From Variovorax paradoxus (GTDB lineage Bacteria; Pseudomonadota; Gammaproteobacteria; Burkholderiales; Burkholderiaceae_C), in assembly GCF_029919115.1 (NCBI RefSeq), contig NZ_CP123990.1:5296501-5360500 (forward strand): a stretch of 64,000 nucleotides of DNA. The letters run 5' to 3'. A program made the translations under genes and the position numbers. Below are positions 1 to 9,047 of this stretch, one piece after another. The notes under the pieces are model-generated. The model searched no databases, was not told the origin of the DNA, and saw only the letters and a list, made by a program, of their open reading frames with translations. Position 1 is the first letter of the stretch. The number at the start of each line of letters is the position of its first letter.

Positions 1-806
1 CCCAGAAGGACACCACCAACGCCGACCTCACCATCAAGACCACCGGCTACCAGTGGAAATGGGGCTACGACTACCTGAACGGTGAAGGCGAGGGCCTGGC
101 CTTCATCTCCACGCTCGACAGCTCGCAGCGCGCCATGTCCGACGCCGGCGCCAAGGGCCAGATGCCCGACGACTACCTCTTCAAGGTCGACAACCCGCTG
201 GTGGTGCCGGTCCAGAAGAAGGTCCGCATCATCACCACCGCCAACGACGTGATCCACGCATTTGCCGTGCCCCAGCTCGGCATCAAGCAGGACGCGATTC
301 CCGGCTTCGTTCGCGACACCTGGTTCCGTGCCGAAACCGTGGGCGACTACTACGGCCAGTGCCAGGAACTCTGCGGCAAGGAACACGCCTACATGCCCAT
401 CCACGTGAAGGTGGTCTCGGCCGCCGACTACACGGCATGGGTGGATACCAAGCGCAAGGAAGCCGCTGCCAAGCTCGACGATCCGAGCAAGGTCTGGACG
501 CTGCCCGACATGATGGCCCGCGGCGAGAAGGTCTATGCCGCCAACTGCGCAGCCTGCCACCAGGCCAACGGCAAGGGCGCCGGCCCGATCAAGCCGCTCG
601 ATGCCAGCCCCAAGGTGGTCGATGCCGACCACAAGGTGCAGCTGCTGGTGCTGCTCAATGGCCAGAACAATGGCGCAATGCCCTCGTGGAAGCAGCTGAG
701 CGACACCGACCTCGCCGCCGTTGCCACCTATACCAAGAACAGCTGGTCGAACAAGACGGGCCAGCTGGTGCAGCCGGCCGAAGTTCTGGCCCTGCGCGGC
801 AAGTGA
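1..806 (+). CDS. coxB: cytochrome c oxidase subunit II, C-terminal part (5' end outside window)
   Basis: This subunit of the aa3-type oxidase takes electrons from cytochrome c through the binuclear CuA centre. The reading frame is already open at base 3, so the N-terminal membrane helices lie outside the window; 267 residues are visible. The CuA site is clear: [10 protein letters not shown], an upstream His in NDVIHAF, and [14 protein letters not shown] (C-x3-C-x3-H-x2-M). A second domain follows the cupredoxin fold: CAACHQ is a c-type haem motif, so this is the fused subunit II/cytochrome c form. It stops at 804-806, 55 bases before ctaD, and begins a same-strand oxidase cluster. Confidence 0.96.
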   Translation, partial: QKDTTNADLTIKTTGYQWKWGYDYLNGEGEGLAFISTLDSSQRAMSDAGAKGQMPDDYLFKVDNPLVVPVQKKVRIITTANDVIHAFAVPQLGIKQDAIPGFVRDTWFRAETVGDYYGQCQELCGKEHAYMPIHVKVVSAADYTAWVDTKRKEAAAKLDDPSKVWTLPDMMARGEKVYAANCAACHQANGKGAGPIKPLDASPKVVDADHKVQLLVLLNGQNNGAMPSWKQLSDTDLAAVATYTKNSWSNKTGQLVQPAEVLALRGK

Positions 807-861
807 TCGCGAAGATCGAGCCCAAGCGCCCCGCGACGAAGAAATTGCAAGGAACAATGAA

Positions 862-2499
862 ATGAGTGCAGTCCTCGACCCCCACGGTCACGCCCACGAC
901 GGCCACGCACACGATCACGACGAGCACCATGCAGCGCCCACCGGCTGGCGCCGCTGGGTGTTCGCCACCAACCACAAGGACATCGGCACGCTCTACCTGC
1001 TGTTCAGCTTCACGATGCTGATGGTGGGCGGCGTGCTCGCGCTCCTGATCCGCGCCGAGCTGTTCCAGCCCGGCCTGCAGCTGGTGAACCCCGAACTGTT
1101 CAACCAGTTCACCACCATGCACGGCCTGATCATGGTGTTCGGCGCCATCATGCCGGCGTTCGTGGGCTTCGCAAACTGGATGATCCCGCTGCAGATCGGC
1201 GCATCCGACATGGCCTTTGCGCGCATGAACAACTTCAGCTTCTGGCTGCTGATTCCTGCTGCGCTGATGCTCGTGGGTTCGTTCTTCATGCCCGGCGGCG
1301 CACCCGCTGCCGGCTGGACGCTCTACGCCCCGCTCACGCTGCAGATGGGCCCCTCGATGGACGCCGGCATTTTCGCGATGCACATCATGGGCGCCTCGTC
1401 GATCATGGGCTCCATCAACATCATCGTCACCATCCTGAACATGCGCGCGCCCGGCATGACGCTGATGAAGATGCCGATGTTCTGCTGGACCTGGCTCATC
1501 ACCGCCTACCTGCTGATTGCCGTGATGCCCGTGCTCGCAGGCGCCATCACCATGACGCTGACCGACCGCCACTTCGGCACCAGCTTCTTCAACCCCGCCG
1601 GCGGCGGCGACCCGGTGATGTACCAGCACATCTTCTGGTTCTTCGGCCACCCCGAGGTCTACATCATGATCTTGCCGGCGTTCGGCATCATCAGCCAGAT
1701 CGTTCCGGCGTTCTCGCGCAAGAAGCTGTTCGGCTACGCCTCGATGGTGTACGCCACCTCGTCGATCGCGATCCTTTCGTTCATCGTCTGGGCGCACCAC
1801 ATGTTCACGACCGGCATGCCGGTCACGGGCCAGCTGTTCTTCATGTACGCGACCATGCTGATCGCGGTGCCGACGGCCGTGAAGATCTTCAACTGGATCG
1901 CCACCATGTGGCAGGGCTCGATGACGTTCGAGACCCCGATGCTGTTTGCGGTGGGCTTCATCTTCGTGTTCACGATGGGCGGCTTCACCGGCCTCATCCT
2001 GGCCATTGCCCCCATCGACATCCAGCTGCAGGACACCTACTACGTTGTGGCGCACTTCCACTACGTGCTGGTGGCCGGCTCGCTCTATGCCATGTTTGCG
2101 GGCTACTACTACTGGGCGCCCAAGTGGACGGGCGTGATGTACAGCGAAGCGCGCGGCAAGATCCACTTCTGGTGGTCGCTGATCTCGTTCAACGTGACCT
2201 TCTTCCCGATGCACTTCCTGGGCCTGGCAGGCATGCCGCGCCGCTATGCCGACTATCCGATGCAGTTTGCCGACTTCAACGCGGTGGCATCGATCGGCGC
2301 GTTCGCCTTCGGTCTTGCGCAGGTCTATTTCTTCTTCTTCGTCGTGCTGCCGACCATGCTCGGCAAGGGCGAGAAGGCACCGCAAAAGCCATGGGAAGCC
2401 GCTGAAGGCCTCGAATGGGAAGTGCCGTCGCCGGCGCCTTTCCACACCTTCGAAAACCCGCCCAAGCTCGATGCGACCGCCACCAAGGTGATCGGCTGA
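862..2499 (+). CDS. ctaD: cytochrome c oxidase subunit I
   Basis: Catalytic haem-copper subunit of the aa3 oxidase (545 aa), an integral inner-membrane proton pump. The start is the ATG at 862, preceded by AAGGAAC; the frame is open further upstream but overlaps coxB without any site. The N-terminus is His/Asp-rich ([16 protein letters not shown]). Conserved segments include [11 protein letters not shown] (haem a ligand His), [11 protein letters not shown] (CuB His and cross-linked Tyr), [10 protein letters not shown] (two CuB His) and VAHFHYVLV (haem ligands). Length and motifs match canonical CtaD. The next gene starts 23 bases downstream. Confidence 0.97.
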   Translation: MSAVLDPHGHAHDGHAHDHDEHHAAPTGWRRWVFATNHKDIGTLYLLFSFTMLMVGGVLALLIRAELFQPGLQLVNPELFNQFTTMHGLIMVFGAIMPAFVGFANWMIPLQIGASDMAFARMNNFSFWLLIPAALMLVGSFFMPGGAPAAGWTLYAPLTLQMGPSMDAGIFAMHIMGASSIMGSINIIVTILNMRAPGMTLMKMPMFCWTWLITAYLLIAVMPVLAGAITMTLTDRHFGTSFFNPAGGGDPVMYQHIFWFFGHPEVYIMILPAFGIISQIVPAFSRKKLFGYASMVYATSSIAILSFIVWAHHMFTTGMPVTGQLFFMYATMLIAVPTAVKIFNWIATMWQGSMTFETPMLFAVGFIFVFTMGGFTGLILAIAPIDIQLQDTYYVVAHFHYVLVAGSLYAMFAGYYYWAPKWTGVMYSEARGKIHFWWSLISFNVTFFPMHFLGLAGMPRRYADYPMQFADFNAVASIGAFAFGLAQVYFFFFVVLPTMLGKGEKAPQKPWEAAEGLEWEVPSPAPFHTFENPPKLDATATKVIG

Positions 2500-2522
2500 A
2501 CGCTTCACGGCCGCAGGCCCGC

Positions 2523-2648
2523 ATGACGACAATGACCACGCCCGAACAAAGAAAGAACAACCGCCGCATGGGGCTCACGCTGGCCTCCATCGCGGTGCTG
2601 TTCTTTCTCGGATTCCTGGTCCGCATGATCTGGTTCAGCGGACGCTGA
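2523..2648 (+). CDS. cytochrome oxidase small assembly protein (41 aa, single TM)
   Basis: A 41-residue protein with a basic N-terminus (EQRKNNRR) followed by one hydrophobic helix (about residues 17-35). It starts at the ATG at 2523; the frame is open upstream into ctaD, but an upstream start would give a poorly structured extension. Tiny membrane proteins at this position, between subunit I and CtaG, are common in betaproteobacterial oxidase operons and are usually annotated as oxidase small assembly proteins. Size, position and topology are seen in the sequence; the assembly role is inferred from the family and context. Confidence 0.75.
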   Translation: MTTMTTPEQRKNNRRMGLTLASIAVLFFLGFLVRMIWFSGR

Positions 2649-2667
2649 AGCGAACGGAGCCGTACGC

Positions 2668-3294
2668 ATGAGCCTCGGTCAACGCATCAAGCGCGCCAAT
2701 GTGCGCATGGTCGGCAAGCTGGCCGTGGTGGCGTGCGGCATGTTCGCGTTCGGCTATGCCCTGGTGCCGCTCTACCGCGCCATCTGCGAAATGACCGGCA
2801 TCAACATCCTCGCCCTCAACGAGCTCGAGGTGCCGGGCGGCGCGAGCGGCGGCAAGAACGTGCGCGTGCCCGACAACTCGCAGGTCGACACCACCCGCAC
2901 CATCACGGTCGAGTTCGACTCCAACGTGCGCGGCGGCCTTTGGGACTTCAAGCCCGCCGAGCGGACGATGCAGGTGCACCCCGGCCAGCTGAACACGGTG
3001 ATGTACGAGTTCCAGAACGTGCAGAACCGCCGCATGGCTGCGCAGGCCATTCCGAGCTATGCGCCGCAGCAGGCCGCGCCGTACTTCAACAAGCTCGAGT
3101 GCTTCTGCTTCAACCAGTACACCCTGGATGCCGGCGAAAAGAAGCAATGGCCGGTCGCTTTCGTCATCGATCCGAAGATCTCCAAGGACGTGAAGACGAT
3201 CACGCTGTCGTACACCTTCTTCGAAGTCGGCGGCAAGACGCCTCCGGCTCCGGTTGCCGCTGTTTCCAATGCTGCCCATGAGCCCCGCTCGTGA
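2668..3294 (+). CDS. ctaG: cytochrome c oxidase assembly protein CtaG/Cox11
   Basis: Copper chaperone that delivers CuB to subunit I (208 aa). An N-terminal membrane anchor (about residues 15-35) is followed by an Ig-like periplasmic domain with the Cu-binding motif ECFCFNQ, and then the family's WPVAFVIDP region. The ATG at 2668 follows CGGAG at good spacing. It overlaps the DUF2970 gene by four bases (GTGA). Its place between ctaD and ctaE is the standard one. Confidence 0.96.
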   Translation: MSLGQRIKRANVRMVGKLAVVACGMFAFGYALVPLYRAICEMTGINILALNELEVPGGASGGKNVRVPDNSQVDTTRTITVEFDSNVRGGLWDFKPAERTMQVHPGQLNTVMYEFQNVQNRRMAAQAIPSYAPQQAAPYFNKLECFCFNQYTLDAGEKKQWPVAFVIDPKISKDVKTITLSYTFFEVGGKTPPAPVAAVSNAAHEPRS

Positions 3295-3506
3295 CCGCCG
3301 GTCCGAATTCGCCGCCGCCCAAGGCCACGCTGTGGGACACGGTGAAGGCCGTCTGCTGGTCATTCTTCGGGGTGCGCAAGAAAAGCGCCTACCAGGACGA
3401 CCTGGCCAAGCTGAACCCGCTGCACATCATCGCGGTGGCATTTGCCGCGGTCATCGTTTTTATCGTCGGCCTTGTGCTGCTGGTGCGCCACGTGGCTGCG
3501 CCCTGA
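3291..3506 (+). CDS. DUF2970 small membrane protein
   Basis: A 71-residue protein starting with GTG at 3291, overlapping the ctaG stop, so probably translationally coupled. It has a polar N-terminus with WSFFGVRKKSAYQDDLAKLNP, a short loop, and one C-terminal TM helix (about 46-66). This matches the DUF2970 family, which in betaproteobacteria sits between ctaG and ctaE. Its function is not established. An oxidase assembly or stability role is inferred only from its constant location. Confidence 0.8.
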   Translation: MTAGPNSPPPKATLWDTVKAVCWSFFGVRKKSAYQDDLAKLNPLHIIAVAFAAVIVFIVGLVLLVRHVAAP

Positions 3507-3581
3507 AGACAGCCCGCAGGGCAACCGACATCCAGACCCCATCGAATCGAATCGAGAGAAGAAAGAAAGCCAGGAGCTGAT

Positions 3582-4463
3582 ATGAGTTCAACCACCCACG
3601 GCACCACGCCCTACTACTTTGTGCCCGGGCCATCGGCCTACCCGGTCATGGCTTCGATCGGCCTGTTCTTCGTGATTCTTGGCGCCGGCCAGTGGATCAA
3701 TGGCCATCAATGGGGCGCGTGGTCGCTGCTGCTTGGCATGGTCGTGTGGCTTGCCACGTTGTTCGTGTGGTTCAGCGCGGCCATCGGCGAGAGCGAAAGC
3801 GGCCAGTACGGCCACAAGATCGATCTCTCGTACCGCTGGAGCATGAGCTGGTTCATCTTCTCCGAGGTGATGTTCTTCGGCGCCTTCTTCACCGCGCTGT
3901 GGTGGACCCGTACCCATTCGCTGCCCGCTCTGGGCAGCCTCGAAAACGCGCTGCTCTGGCCCGATTTCAAGGCCGTGTGGCCGAGCATTGCCGCCGGCGC
4001 CACCGGTTCGCCGGCAGACATCGTCGAGCCGTTCCAGACCGTCGGCCCGTTCTGGCTGCCCACGATCAACACCGCGCTCCTGCTGAGCTCGGGCGTCACG
4101 CTCACCATTGCGCACCATGCGCTTCGCGCCGACCATCGCGCCCAGTGCATCCGCTTCATGTGGCTCACCGTGCTGCTCGGCCTGGTCTTCCTGGGCGTGC
4201 AGGGCTACGAATACTTCCACCTGTACACCGAACTGAACCTCAAGCTCAGTTCGGGTGCCTACGGCTCGACCTTCTTCATGCTGACCGGCTTCCACGGCCT
4301 GCACGTGTTCATCGGCATGCTGATGCTGCTGTTCATCACGCTGCGCCTGCGCAAGGGCCACTTCACGCCGGAACGCCATTTCGGCTTCGAAGGCGCGGCC
4401 TGGTACTGGCACTTCGTCGACGTGGTGTGGCTCGGCCTTTACGTGCTGGTCTACTGGCTTTGA
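3582..4463 (+). CDS. ctaE: cytochrome c oxidase subunit III
   Basis: The third core subunit of the aa3 oxidase (293 aa), with seven predicted TM helices. The ATG at 3582 follows AGGAG five bases upstream. Family segments include SEVMFFGAFFTALWW, GFHGLHVFIGMLML and the C-terminal AWYWHFVDVVWLGLYVLVYWL core. A cytoplasmic-side insertion rich in Gly/Pro (about 130-150) is typical of proteobacterial forms. The gene is followed by a hairpin terminator at 4486-4516, so the structural oxidase genes probably end as one transcript here. Confidence 0.96.
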   Translation: MSSTTHGTTPYYFVPGPSAYPVMASIGLFFVILGAGQWINGHQWGAWSLLLGMVVWLATLFVWFSAAIGESESGQYGHKIDLSYRWSMSWFIFSEVMFFGAFFTALWWTRTHSLPALGSLENALLWPDFKAVWPSIAAGATGSPADIVEPFQTVGPFWLPTINTALLLSSGVTLTIAHHALRADHRAQCIRFMWLTVLLGLVFLGVQGYEYFHLYTELNLKLSSGAYGSTFFMLTGFHGLHVFIGMLMLLFITLRLRKGHFTPERHFGFEGAAWYWHFVDVVWLGLYVLVYWL

Positions 4464-4485
4464 GCGAAACCCGCGGCATACAAGC

Positions 4486-4516
4486 AAAAAGGCGCCGAAA
4501 GGCGCCTTTTTCATGG
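4486..4516. terminator. Rho-independent terminator after ctaE, probably bidirectional
   Basis: AAAAA-GGCGCC-GAAA-GGCGCC-TTTTT gives an 11-bp stem (including the A/T ends) capped by a GAAA tetraloop. It lies 22 bases after the ctaE stop and 22 bases before the stop of the minus-strand twin-TM gene, so it can serve both directions. The stem core and the trailing TTTTTCATGG recur in the terminator at 54432-54469. Confidence 0.85.
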
Positions 4517-4537
4517 TTCTCGTGGAACGAGCACCAT

Positions 4538-4759
4538 CTACTTGCTGACCGGGAGCCCGGTGGGCTGGATGTAGCCGAGTTTCCAGGCGAGCAGCATGCA
4601 GAGGAACAAAACCACCGAAATGCCGATCCGAAAGGTGAGGGCGCGCGCCATGCCACCGCTTTTGGCACGCCCGTTGCGCCCGTCTTTCAGCATGTAGAAG
4701 AGCGCGAAGGCGAGGCTCGCGAAGATGCCCAGGAAAGCCAGGGCGACGAAGTATTTCAT
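4538..4759 (-). CDS. twin-transmembrane protein (DUF2909 family)
   Basis: A 73-residue protein with two hydrophobic helices (about 3-23 and 46-64) separated by a short basic loop (KDGRNGRAKSGGMAR). This is the layout of the DUF2909 twin-TM family, commonly found beside oxidase assembly genes in betaproteobacteria. It is divergent from SURF1 with 36 bases between the two starts, so both promoters would have to fit there or reach into coding sequence. The biochemical function is unknown. Confidence 0.78.
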   Translation of the reverse strand: MKYFVALAFLGIFASLAFALFYMLKDGRNGRAKSGGMARALTFRIGISVVLFLCMLLAWKLGYIQPTGLPVSK

Positions 4760-4795
4760 GACCCCGATTATCGGCCGCGCGCCTCATCCCTTCCA

Positions 4796-5605
4796 GTGAC
4801 GCCGGAACCCGTTTCTTCCGCCGCGCGTGCGCCGGGGCGGGTCCGCTTCCTGCTGGTCACGCTGGCAGCCGCGCTCACTTTGGCCGCCACGGTGTCGCTC
4901 GGGCGTTGGCAGCTTTCGCGCGCAGCCCAAAAAGAGGCGCTGCAGGCCGAGATCGAAGCCCAGAAGCAGAAGCCGCCGCTCGATCAGGCCGAATTTCTGG
5001 CGCTGGAGGCGCCGGCCGGCGCGTTGCACCGGCCTGTGCGGCTGCGCGGCCTCTGGCTGACGCCGCAGACGGTTTACCTGGACAACCGGCAGATGCACGG
5101 CGTGCCCGGGTTTTACGTGCTCACCCCGTTCGCCCTCGAAGGAAGCGACCAGACGGTGATGGTGCAGCGTGGCTGGGTACAACGCAATTTCAACGACCGC
5201 ATGCAATTGGGCGCGGTCCAGACGCCGCCCGGCATTGTCGAAGTCACGGGGCTGATCGAACCCCCGCCGGGCCACTTGTTCGAGCTCGGCAAGCCGGCCG
5301 CAGCCGCCTCGGCACCGGAAGCCCAGGGGTCTTCGCCCATCCGGCAGAATCTGGACCTGGAAGCGTTCCGCGCCGAAACCAAGCTGCCGCTGCGCACCGA
5401 TGTGTCGCTGCAGCAGGTCGGCCCGGCTTCCGAGGGGTTGCAGCGCGACTGGCCGGCCCCCGCACTGGGTCTGGAGAAACACTACGGCTATGCATTCCAG
5501 TGGTTCGGGCTCTCAGCCCTCGTGGTCATCCTCTATGTCTGGTTCCAATTCATTGCCCCCCTCCGCCGCTCCAGGCGCCGCACACACGATGCAAGCAGCC
5601 TCTGA
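4796..5605 (+). CDS. SURF1 family cytochrome oxidase biogenesis protein
   Basis: Assembly factor for haem a insertion into subunit I (269 aa). I use the GTG at 4796 (MTPEPVSSAARAPGR); the frame is open much further upstream only as a shadow of ctaE. There is a TM helix near residues 18-35, the signature GRWQLSRAAQKEAL, then YLDNRQMHGVPGFYVLTPF and VMVQRGWVQR, and a C-terminal helix around QWFGLSALVVILYVW. The two-helix layout with a periplasmic domain is that of SURF1. The next gene begins 17 bases before its stop. Confidence 0.93.
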   Translation: MTPEPVSSAARAPGRVRFLLVTLAAALTLAATVSLGRWQLSRAAQKEALQAEIEAQKQKPPLDQAEFLALEAPAGALHRPVRLRGLWLTPQTVYLDNRQMHGVPGFYVLTPFALEGSDQTVMVQRGWVQRNFNDRMQLGAVQTPPGIVEVTGLIEPPPGHLFELGKPAAAASAPEAQGSSPIRQNLDLEAFRAETKLPLRTDVSLQQVGPASEGLQRDWPAPALGLEKHYGYAFQWFGLSALVVILYVWFQFIAPLRRSRRRTHDASSL

Positions 5606-6272
5606 CGAACCCCTGGGCCTGACGGTGCACTCGATGCCGTCGCCCAACCAGGCACTCGACGGCGCCGAGGGCCGCCGCACGGTCGTCGGACGCTGGAAGA
5701 TGATTGCGGTGATGCTGATGTGCGCCGCCCCTGTCATTGCGTCTTATTTCACCTACTACGTGATCCGGCCCGAAGGCCGCAGCGTCTACGGCGAGCTCAT
5801 CGATCCGCAACGCGTGCTGCCGGCACTCACCGCCACCGACCGCAACGGCGCGCCGGTCGACGTCGCCACGCTCAAGGGCCAATGGCTGCTGGTCGCCGTG
5901 GCCGATGCGGCTTGCAATGCGCTTTGCGAGCAGCAGCTTTACCTGCAGCGCCAGTTGCGCGAAAGCCTGGGCCGCGAAAAAGACCGGCTCGACCGTGTCT
6001 GGCTCGTGAGCGACGCGGCGCCTGTGCCCGCCCGCCTGGCCAATGGCCTGCGCGGCGCCACCGTGCTGCGCGTGCCGGCCGAGCAGCTCGCCAAATGGTT
6101 TGCGCCTGTCCAGGGCCATTCGCTGGCCGAGCACCTGTATGTGGTCGATCCCATGGGCAACTGGATGATGCGTTTCCCGGCGGGCATGGATGCCAAGGGG
6201 GCCAGCCGCGCCAAGCGCGACCTCGACCGCCTGCTGCGCGCCTCCGCATCCTGGGACGAACCCGGCCGCTGA
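5589..6272 (+). CDS. membrane-anchored SCO/thioredoxin-like protein of the oxidase cluster
   Basis: A 227-residue protein with an N-terminal cytoplasmic stretch, one TM helix (about 37-57) and a periplasmic domain. The domain has a C-x3-C pair (C109, C113, in ADAACNALCEQQ) just after LKGQWLLVAV, and HSLAEHLYVVDPMGNW near 177-192. This resembles the copper-binding CxxxC plus distal His of SCO proteins, but it is divergent, and the His-to-Asp spacing is not that of the true sco gene at 8399. It overlaps SURF1 by 17 bases; an in-frame ATG at 5535 is an alternative start. Genes at this position are often annotated vaguely as oxidase-associated membrane proteins. The copper-chaperone role is inference. 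Confidence 0.75.
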   Translation: MQAASDEPLGLTVHSMPSPNQALDGAEGRRTVVGRWKMIAVMLMCAAPVIASYFTYYVIRPEGRSVYGELIDPQRVLPALTATDRNGAPVDVATLKGQWLLVAVADAACNALCEQQLYLQRQLRESLGREKDRLDRVWLVSDAAPVPARLANGLRGATVLRVPAEQLAKWFAPVQGHSLAEHLYVVDPMGNWMMRFPAGMDAKGASRAKRDLDRLLRASASWDEPGR

Positions 6273-6276
6273 CACG

Positions 6277-7491
6277 ATGGACACCGGCTCGCTCTACGAC
6301 CTCACACCGATCGCCTGGCTGATGGCGGCCGGCGTGCTGATCGCGCTCGGCCCGCTGGTGTGGGTGTGGCGCCGCAATGCCGGCGCCGGCCCGGCGCGCC
6401 GGCTGCAGGCGCTCACTGTGCTCACGCTGTTTCTCACTTTCGATCTCACGCTCTTCGGCGCCTTCACCCGGCTTACGGATTCGGGCCTGGGCTGCCCCGA
6501 CTGGCCCGGCTGCTACGGCAACGCGAGCCCCGTTGGCGCGCGCCACGAAATTGCAATGGCGCAGTCGGCCCAGCCGACCGGCCCGGTCACCCACAGCAAG
6601 GCATGGGTAGAGATGGTCCACCGCTATCTCGCCACCGGCGTGGGCGTGCTCATCCTTGTACTCGCGGGGGCCACCTGGGTCGTGCGGCGCCGCCAGCGCC
6701 GCCTTCCCGTGCAGGCAGAGGGCGAACACGCCACGCTCAGCGCATGGTGGCCGGCGGTGACGCTGGTCTGGGTCTGCCTGCAGGGCGCATTCGGCGCGCT
6801 CACCGTAACCTGGAAGCTCTTTCCGGCGATCGTCACGCTTCACCTGCTGGGCGCCGTGGTGCTGCTCGTGCTGCTGTGCATCCAGGCGGTGCGCTACAGG
6901 CAGGCCGCCGCGGACCGGCTGCCCATTGCCGTATCGCCCGCATTGCGCAACGGGTTGCTTGCCACTTCTGCATTGCTCCTGCTGCAAATTGCGCTTGGCG
7001 GTTGGGTCAGCACCAACTACGCCGTGCTGGCGTGCACCCAGTTCCCAACCTGCCAAGGCAGTTGGTGGCCGCCGATGAACTTTGCGCAGGGCTTTGAAAT
7101 CTGGCGCCACCTGGGCGTGACCGGGAGCGGGTCCCCGCTCGATTTTTCGGCGCTCACTGCCATTCACTACGTGCACCGGCTGATGGCCTACGTGGTGTTT
7201 GCCGCGCTGGGCGTGCTCGCTTGGCGCTTGCGCCGCATCGGGCCGCTGCGGCCGCAAGCCGGATGGCTCATCGGCCTGGCCCTGCTGCAGCTTGCCACTG
7301 GCCTGGGCAACGTGCTGCTCGGCTGGCCGCTCGCCGCGGCCGTGCTTCACACCGGCGGCGCCGCGGCGCTGGCCGTGGTGCTGACCTGGGCGCTTTGCGA
7401 AAGCCGCCGCGCGACCGCCGCCGCAACCGTACACAACAAGGACAAGGCGCCCGGCGCCCTGCATGACAACCAGAGGGGGGCCACCGCGTGA
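6277..7491 (+). CDS. ctaA: haem A synthase (COX15/CtaA)
   Basis: Oxidises haem O to haem A for the aa3 oxidase (404 aa, about eight TM helices). The ATG at 6277 lies five bases after the previous stop. Conserved features are [17 protein letters not shown] with its paired cysteines, the haem-ligand histidines in [25 protein letters not shown] and [10 protein letters not shown], and CTQFPTCQG. It overlaps ctaB by four bases (GTGA), indicating coupled translation of the two haem-modifying enzymes. Confidence 0.95.
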   Translation: MDTGSLYDLTPIAWLMAAGVLIALGPLVWVWRRNAGAGPARRLQALTVLTLFLTFDLTLFGAFTRLTDSGLGCPDWPGCYGNASPVGARHEIAMAQSAQPTGPVTHSKAWVEMVHRYLATGVGVLILVLAGATWVVRRRQRRLPVQAEGEHATLSAWWPAVTLVWVCLQGAFGALTVTWKLFPAIVTLHLLGAVVLLVLLCIQAVRYRQAAADRLPIAVSPALRNGLLATSALLLLQIALGGWVSTNYAVLACTQFPTCQGSWWPPMNFAQGFEIWRHLGVTGSGSPLDFSALTAIHYVHRLMAYVVFAALGVLAWRLRRIGPLRPQAGWLIGLALLQLATGLGNVLLGWPLAAAVLHTGGAAALAVVLTWALCESRRATAAATVHNKDKAPGALHDNQRGATA

Positions 7492-8393
7492 GCACGCCGA
7501 TTTCCGTGGAGCAGGCAAGCACCGCCAGCGTGCTGCGCCAGTTCTATGCGCTGACCAAGCCGCGCGTGGTGCAGCTGATCGTTTTCTGCGCCCTCATCGG
7601 CATGGTGCTGGCCGTGCCCGGCGCACCGACATGGGCCGATGTGCAGCGCGCACTGCTGGCTTGCGCCGGCATCTGGCTGGTCGCGGGTGCGGCGGCGGCG
7701 TTCAATTGCCTGGTCGAGAAGGGTATCGACGCCAAGATGAAACGCACCGCGTGGCGACCCACGGCGCGCGGGCAGCTCAGCGACCTGCAGGCCTTGATGT
7801 TCTCCGCGCTGCTCTGCCTGGCCGGCTCGGCGCTGTTGTGGTTCAAGGTGAACCCGCTCACCATGTGGCTGACCTTTGCGACCTTTGTCGGCTACGCGGT
7901 GATCTACACGGTGATCCTCAAGCCCCTGACGCCGCAGAACATCGTGATCGGCGGCGCGTCGGGCGCAATGCCCCCTGTGCTGGGCTGGGCCGCGATGACG
8001 GGCGACGTAGGCCCCGAGGCGCTGATCCTCTTTCTCATCATCTTCCTGTGGACGCCGCCGCACTTCTGGGCCCTGGCGCTCTACCGCGTCGAGGACTACC
8101 GCAAGGCGGGCCTCCCGATGCTGCCGGTGACCCACGGCAACGAGTTCACGCGGCTGCAGGTGCTGCTGTACACCTTCATCCTTTTCGCAGCCTGCCTGAT
8201 GCCGTTCATCTACGGCATGAGCGGCTGGCTCTACCTGGCGGTGGCGGTGGGCGTGAGCATCGGCTTCACCGGCTATGCCTTTGCGCTCTGGCGCAAGTAT
8301 TCCGACATGCTGGCGCGCAAGACCTTCCGGTTTTCGCTCATTCACCTGAGCGTGCTGTTCGCGGCATTGCTCGTCGACCACTATCTCCGTTGA
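7488..8393 (+). CDS. ctaB: protoheme IX farnesyltransferase (haem O synthase)
   Basis: A UbiA-family prenyltransferase that adds a farnesyl group to protohaem IX (301 aa). The GTG start at 7488 overlaps the ctaA stop. The polyprenyl-diphosphate/Mg site is visible in [21 protein letters not shown], and [20 protein letters not shown] is a second family signature. Eight to nine hydrophobic helices are apparent. The product feeds CtaA encoded immediately upstream. Confidence 0.95.
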   Translation: MSTPISVEQASTASVLRQFYALTKPRVVQLIVFCALIGMVLAVPGAPTWADVQRALLACAGIWLVAGAAAAFNCLVEKGIDAKMKRTAWRPTARGQLSDLQALMFSALLCLAGSALLWFKVNPLTMWLTFATFVGYAVIYTVILKPLTPQNIVIGGASGAMPPVLGWAAMTGDVGPEALILFLIIFLWTPPHFWALALYRVEDYRKAGLPMLPVTHGNEFTRLQVLLYTFILFAACLMPFIYGMSGWLYLAVAVGVSIGFTGYAFALWRKYSDMLARKTFRFSLIHLSVLFAALLVDHYLR

Positions 8394-8398
8394 CCGAA

Positions 8399-9028
8399 AT
8401 GTCCGTATCCATGAACAAGCGAAATGCTCTCAGGTTGATCGTCGGCAGTGCAGGGTGGGCAGGCGCCGCCGCCGCCCTCGGCCTGGGGCTTTCCGGCTGC
8501 AGCGAACCCCGGCCGAGCTTCAATGCGGTCGACATCACCGGCGCCGACTACGCCAAGGACTTTTCGCTCAAGGATGCCGATGGCAAGGTTCGCACCATGG
8601 CCGACTTCAAGGGCAAGGTGGTGGTGCTGTTCTTCGGCTATGCCCAATGCCCCGACGTCTGCCCCACCACCATGACCGAAATGGCGCAGGTCAAGCAGCA
8701 GCTCGGAAGCGACGGCAACAAGCTGCAGGTGGTGTTTGTCACGGTCGATCCGGCGCGCGACACGCCCGAGGTGCTGAAGGCCTACATGGGCGCGTTCGAT
8801 CCGAATTTCGTCGCGCTCATTCCCACGCCCGAGCAGCTCGCCGCAACCGCCAAGGACTTCAAGGTCTATTACAAGAAGGTCGAGGGCAAGACCCCCACCA
8901 GCTACTCGATGGACCATTCCGCCGCCAGTTTCGTCTACGACACCGAAGGCCGGGTAAGGCTGTACGCGCGCTATGGCACCGGCGTCGCGCCGATGGTGTC
9001 CGACGTGAAGGCGCTGCTCAAGGCCTGA
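8399..9028 (+). CDS. SCO1/SenC copper chaperone
   Basis: Copper delivery or thiol-redox protein for the CuA site of subunit II (209 aa from the ATG at 8399; 205 aa from the ATG at 8411). The N-terminus is a signal peptide with a possible lipobox (GLGLSGC). The copper motif is YAQCPDVCPTT (C-x3-C), with the distal His in SMDHSAASFVYD. It lies five bases after ctaB and is the last recognisable oxidase biogenesis gene of the block. Confidence 0.93.
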   Translation: MSVSMNKRNALRLIVGSAGWAGAAAALGLGLSGCSEPRPSFNAVDITGADYAKDFSLKDADGKVRTMADFKGKVVVLFFGYAQCPDVCPTTMTEMAQVKQQLGSDGNKLQVVFVTVDPARDTPEVLKAYMGAFDPNFVALIPTPEQLAATAKDFKVYYKKVEGKTPTSYSMDHSAASFVYDTEGRVRLYARYGTGVAPMVSDVKALLKA

Positions 9029-9047
9029 GCGAGTGCCGCCCCAGCCG

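Noticed and set aside
655..2532. A 625-codon open frame on the minus strand across ctaD
   Set aside because: It is the antisense shadow of a strongly conserved oxidase gene; its translation is His/Arg/Glu-rich low complexity with no recognisable domain, as expected from a G/C-rich antisense frame.
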